From positions 377,889-441,888 of the forward strand of contig NC_061864.1 in the NCBI RefSeq assembly GCF_907164915.1: a DNA stretch of 64,000 nucleotides, read 5' to 3'. This document shows positions 60,747 to 64,000 of this stretch, in pieces (the first letter of the stretch is position 1; every line of letters begins with the position of its first letter). Position numbers and translations under genes: made by a program. Under the pieces are notes generated by a model. That model worked only from the letters and a program-made list of their open reading frames with translations, did not search any database and was not told the DNA's origin. Source of the stretch: Impatiens glandulifera (lineage: Eukaryota > Streptophyta > Magnoliopsida > Ericales > Balsaminaceae).

Positions 60747-62286
60747 TTAGATTCTCTGGCTGCTAAGCCTCCTCAGAAGATAATCAACTTCGACAACCTT
60801 TGTCAAAGGAATTAACCATTCTCCATAAAGGTGCGATACATTTTCCGGGTCAATCTTATATTTACCCTCACCTATGTTTTCGTTGTGGTCAACATTCACT
60901 TCTTGCCCAAATACCCGAGCTTTCTTCTCAACCCTCCTCTTCACCATCTCTTCAACCTTTTCAAAGGTTAACAATTTCATCAGAGAATTCCTATCCTGCA
61001 ACAAATCAGGATACTTATTTGAGTGGTCACATTCAAATTTCTACCGGCAAACACTGCTGCACTGTTTGGAAAAATACCTCATTGAGAATAGCCGGTTCAT
61101 AGTCTTGAGGAGCATCCCTAAATTTGACTTCAGCAACAAATTTTCCAAAGTGAATCCTTCTTGAGAGTGCCTACAGAAAAAGAAGAAGAAGAAGAAGATA
61201 AAAGCATTTGGAGAATGAATTGCCTGTGATTGCCAAGACCAGGAACCCTTACTTGCAGACACAGAAAATCAGAAGCAGCAGTTTGACTGTAGTTTCCATC
61301 GTCATCACCCTCAGAAACAAACAAGGGAAGAAGTTCATTGAAATACAAATCCCATATTTTTTGGTTTATGTTTACAGAAGCACCTGCCGGATGCAAAAAC
61401 TGCACGTTGTGTGGGTATAATTGGATTCTCAAAAAGCCAAAAGTAAAATTGGATTCTCAAAATGCCAAAAGACGAACATGAAAGCTTACATTTGACTGGT
61501 TGTTCGACGATGGCATGAGTGGAGCTGGTAAATTGTCTGGGAAGAAAGGGTTTTCTTCTGGGCTTTCATATCTACCAGCCTGTGGTCATACCAAGTGTCA
61601 TTTATTTACAATGGAACATGATTACAAGAATTGAAATTTAAAATTTCAATTGTATTTTTATTGATTAAGAATTGAAATTACATTAAGTTTAGGGGGTTTC
61701 TAGAATCATAATTCTTGACAAATTGGAATTGAAGCCTCAATTAACAATAGATATAGCCTTAAGTTTTCTCCATATCCGTGATCAATGATCATAATTGGCT
61801 AACCTATAAACCAAATACAGATAAACATGCAATGAGGATGAAGTGGCAGAATCCATCCAATTGAAAGTAAACTATTTGGTACACAAGAGATCAACGAATC
61901 ATGTTCAAAACACAATCCTGAGGCTATTTATAATAAAATATAATAATCAAACCAGCTCAATCTGAAAAGAAAATAACTAAGAACAAGGAAGACTTCCTTC
62001 ATTGAATAAATCTTGTATGATCACGAAAAGGATTCAGACAAAAAAGCACCAAAACCCTAGTTAAATCAATGCGAAAGGAAGAAGAAGAGGTTGATTTGGT
62101 AACCTTTGATTGAAGGGCCTCAGTTTCTCTAGCAAGATACTCAACTAAGGAGTAAGGACTACCCGCGAATCCACCAGCATAAATCTGAGAATTAATGGGG
62201 TACTTCGCCCTCTCAATTAGGCTGAAGATGATAGTGTCTTCCTGACGAATCAAGCTTTCTCTCACTGATTCCAGCGTCCATTCCAT
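60747..62286 (-). CDS. CM2: Chorismate mutase, cytosolic (CM2-like)
   Basis: Converts chorismate to prephenate at the branch toward phenylalanine and tyrosine. Five exons (62286-62104, 61579-61490, 61399-61253, 61170-61078, 60995-60747) encode 253 residues, the length of the unregulated cytosolic plant isoform. Motifs in order are LESVRESLIRQEDTIIFSLIERAKY, SLVEYLARETEALQSKAGRY, NPFFPDNLPAP, LHPAGASVNINQKIWDLYF, LLPLFVSEGDDDGNYSQTA, ALSRRIHFGKFVAEVKFRD, and a C-terminal LYGEWLIPLTKVVEVDYLLRRL. The conserved N-terminal helix begins only about five residues after the ATG, leaving no room for a plastid transit peptide; this is the basis for the cytosolic call. The first ATG in frame after an upstream non-ATG stretch is used. 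An extra Asp (GDDDGN) is a minor variant. Confidence 0.94.
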
Positions 62287-62516
62287 CTTACTCAGTACCG
62301 ACCCTGAAGCACCCACACTAAATTTTTTTTCTTGCTTTTTTGTTTTTGTTCAATCACATTGGAGAGAAGAGAAGATAAGAGAAGATGAGGAAAATGAGTA
62401 AGAGTGAGGAAAATGAGTAAGAGAGGGAAAAGAAAAGAAAAGAATAGATCTAAGAAAGATTGGAAAGAAAGATTGAATTTTTATAATTTTTTAAGTTAGG
62501 TCATTCGTTTGCTCGG
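62287..62516. other. Chorismate mutase 5' flank
   Basis: Purine-rich AAGAGAAGAT and GAAAAGAAAAG repeats on the plus strand (pyrimidine-rich on the gene strand) are typical of a plant leader and core promoter. GAGGAAAATGAGTAAGAG is duplicated near 62385-62425. There is no separate gene. Confidence 0.55.
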
Positions 62517-63068
62517 GGAATTCATTCCAGGGAAATTTGAGGAAATGACCCCAAAATAAGGCCTAATAGCCGATGGTGCGGGCCCATGATTTTTATAGCG
62601 CTGGTGACCCCCAAACATTTTTCTGCCGAAAATACCCCCGTTGCGTCACGCACCCTCCCGTTGCGTGACGCACCTGAGGGCATTGTGAAAAGTCCACAAT
62701 GCCCTTACTATATAAGAAAAAAAATATCAGTTCTTTTCATTCTTTCTTTCTTCTTCTCTTTCTTCACTTCTCATTCTCCTCCATCTCTCTAAAAAGAACA
62801 CCCCGACGACGATCCCCGACGAAGACCCCGACGAAGACGGCAGAATCCCAACGAAGGAGATGTTCACTATTATCCTTCAGATTACAGATTACAGGTTACC
62901 ACAAATGGATCATTTTGTAGCTTTTTGCATTTGAGATTCATTATATATTCATAATCTGTAAACTGTATTCTTCCTCCTTTCTTTATTTCTCTCTTTCGAC
63001 GCATTGTTTGTTAAGGTTTAGTGATTAGGGATTGAGTAGGTGAATGTCACCGTTGCGGCGGAATCCGG

Positions 63069-63250
63069 GTGCGTAACGCAGTTGCGTAACGCAGGTGCGT
63101 CAAGCAGGTGCGTCAAGCAGGTGCGTCAAGCAGGTGCGTCAAGCAGGTGCGTCACGCAGGTGCGTCAAGCAGGTGCGTCAAGCAGGTGCGTCACGCAGGT
63201 GCGTCAAGCAGGTGCGTCAAGTAGGTGCGTCAAGCAGGTGCGTCACGCAT
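63069..63250 (+). repeat. 13-bp GC-rich tandem array, 14 copies
   Basis: Fourteen head-to-tail copies of GTGCGTCAAGCAG with variants at one or two positions (AACGCAG, CACGCAG, AAGTAG). Because 13 is not a multiple of 3, a 13-residue repeat is encoded and at least two forward frames stay open across the array. It is strongly GC-rich and CpG-containing against an AT-rich background. Confidence 0.95.
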
Positions 63251-63385
63251 ATGCCTCTTAAATCGTTAAATAGAAGAAGAATGATTGAATTACTACTAGT
63301 AGTACTGTTTCATTAGTCTATTTCATCATAATACTCCCATTTATAAAAGAAAAAAAAAAAATATACTTTTGTTTGTTTGTTTTAG

Positions 63386-63837
63386 CTTTGCAAGGGGATA
63401 TTACTTTTTGGACCTCCTGAAATTTGGAAAACCTTATTGCTAAGGCACTTGCAACTAAAGCAAGCACAAGTTTTATCAACATAACTACCTCAACTTTATT
63501 ATCAGAGGTAACTAACTGTTGAATTTAATTTTTATTTTGTTTCTATTGATTTCCCTTAATAGAAAGAAAACAACTACTGAACACTAGTGTTTACAAATGA
63601 TGTTTGCAGTGGTTTGGTGAAAGTGTCAAGATATTCAAAATTTTCTTAGCTAAAACAGTCCATGGCGGAAGCAGGAAGACAACATGGCTAAAATTCTCTT
63701 GGCTAGTGTTTACGAATGATGAGGCATCTAACATGAACGAGCTTCGAAAATGGAATGAAAAGTATGGTCAAGGAGGAAGCAGGAAGATATCATCTTTTGG
63801 CTTTGCTAATCAATCTGAATTGCTAGCTTCTTCTTAA
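63386..63837 (+). pseudogene. Broken AAA+ ATPase gene fragment
   Basis: Two exon-like pieces. 63386-63507, between TTTTAG and GTAACT, encodes CKGILLFGPPEIWKT. After a one-base deletion near 63440 it continues in another frame as AKALATKASTSFINITTSTL. This matches the Walker A exon of spastin/Msp1-like plant AAA ATPases, but the Walker motif GPPGTGKT is changed to GPPEIWKT. 63610-63837, after TTTGCAG, encodes WFGESVKIFKIF, matching the next conserved block (SKWFGE..K), then diverges and stops. No Walker B or arginine finger is seen. The substitution and the frameshift make an active ATPase very unlikely. It lies inside the putative transposon, suggesting capture of host gene exons. Confidence 0.7.
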
Positions 63838-64000
63838 TAGATAGCAAAATATAACACTCTTTTTTATTTATTAGTCTTTCTTTTAGTTGAATTAATTTTC
63901 TTTTGCAAGTAAAAATTGTTTAATTTTTTAACTATATGTTGATATATAACTCAAAAAACTTTTTATTAATAATAATCAGCATTTGAAGAAACAAGAACAT

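Larger units (their letters stand above)
62517..64000 (+). mobile_element. Left part of a transposon related to the 37.3-kb MITE
   Basis: The sequence from about 62529 (GGGAAATTTGAGGAAATGAC) matches the termini of the 37.3-kb MITE (GAAATTTGACGAAATGACC). It is followed by a GC-rich patch with CGTTGCGTCACGCACC and CGTTGCGTGACGCACC, again like the MITE core. Beyond it come a TATA-like ACTATATAAG (62706-62715), a CT-rich leader, the 13-bp array (63069-63250) and a broken AAA+ ATPase fragment (63386-63837). The right end is outside the window. No transposase is seen, so this looks like a non-autonomous element carrying host gene pieces; this interpretation is inference. Confidence 0.55.

Noticed and set aside
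63040..63316. Two overlapping ~73-codon ORFs across the 13-bp array
   Set aside because: The open frames are produced by the repeat itself. The Arg/Cys/Ala repeat has no known family, so no protein is called.

Overview
This is a nuclear genomic window from a plant, very probably a eudicot. The genes are split by many short introns, the spacers are strongly AT-rich, and several products occur only in plants or are plant-typed: Dof factor, class III peroxidase, Pol IV/V subunit 2, a chloroplast YbaB protein and a plant-type chorismate mutase. No species is claimed. Exon models were built by hand from splice signals and reading frame, and the intact genes below close in frame from ATG to stop.

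Layout, left to right. 1.6-5.1 kb (+): SPF30-like Tudor splicing factor. 5.4-5.8 kb (-): decayed Dof copy. 7.9-9.1 kb (-): intact Dof transcription factor. 11.8-14.8 kb (-): Rsm22/METTL17-type mitoribosome assembly factor, 12 exons. 15.8-20.1 kb: complete PIF/Harbinger DNA transposon with TIRs, a TTA target duplication, a DDE transposase (+) and a Myb/SANT-like second protein (-). 20.9-22.4 kb (-): short-chain dehydrogenase. 22.4-27.4 kb: gene-free AT-rich spacer with long AT microsatellites. 27.4-27.7 kb (+): two-exon gene for a 50-residue membrane protein. 29.8-33.5 kb (-): eIF3c. 34.4-35.8 kb (-): secretory peroxidase. 37.3-37.7 kb: long-armed MITE. 38.1-41.9 kb (+): EMC4. 42.9-47.1 kb (+): PP2C phosphatase, with several small transposons in its introns. 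49.3-52.5 kb (+): STIC2-like YbaB protein, tail-to-tail with 52.9-57.8 kb (-): NRPD2/NRPE2, the shared second subunit of RNA polymerases IV and V. 60.7-62.3 kb (-): chorismate mutase. 62.5 kb to the edge: start of a larger element whose terminus matches the 37.3 kb MITE. It carries a 13-bp GC-rich tandem array and a broken AAA+ ATPase fragment.

The genes are mostly unrelated housekeeping and regulatory genes; there is no operon-like or metabolic cluster. The most unusual material is mobile DNA: the apparently intact Harbinger element with four internal tandem duplications, the right-edge element that seems to have captured part of an AAA+ gene, a SINE with a readable 18-bp target duplication in a PP2C intron, and repeated small elements with CTTGTTTGAT-like ends in introns. 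Two introns (SPF30 intron 1, STIC2 intron 2) appear to use GC donors. A local Dof duplication followed by decay is visible at 5.4-9.1 kb.
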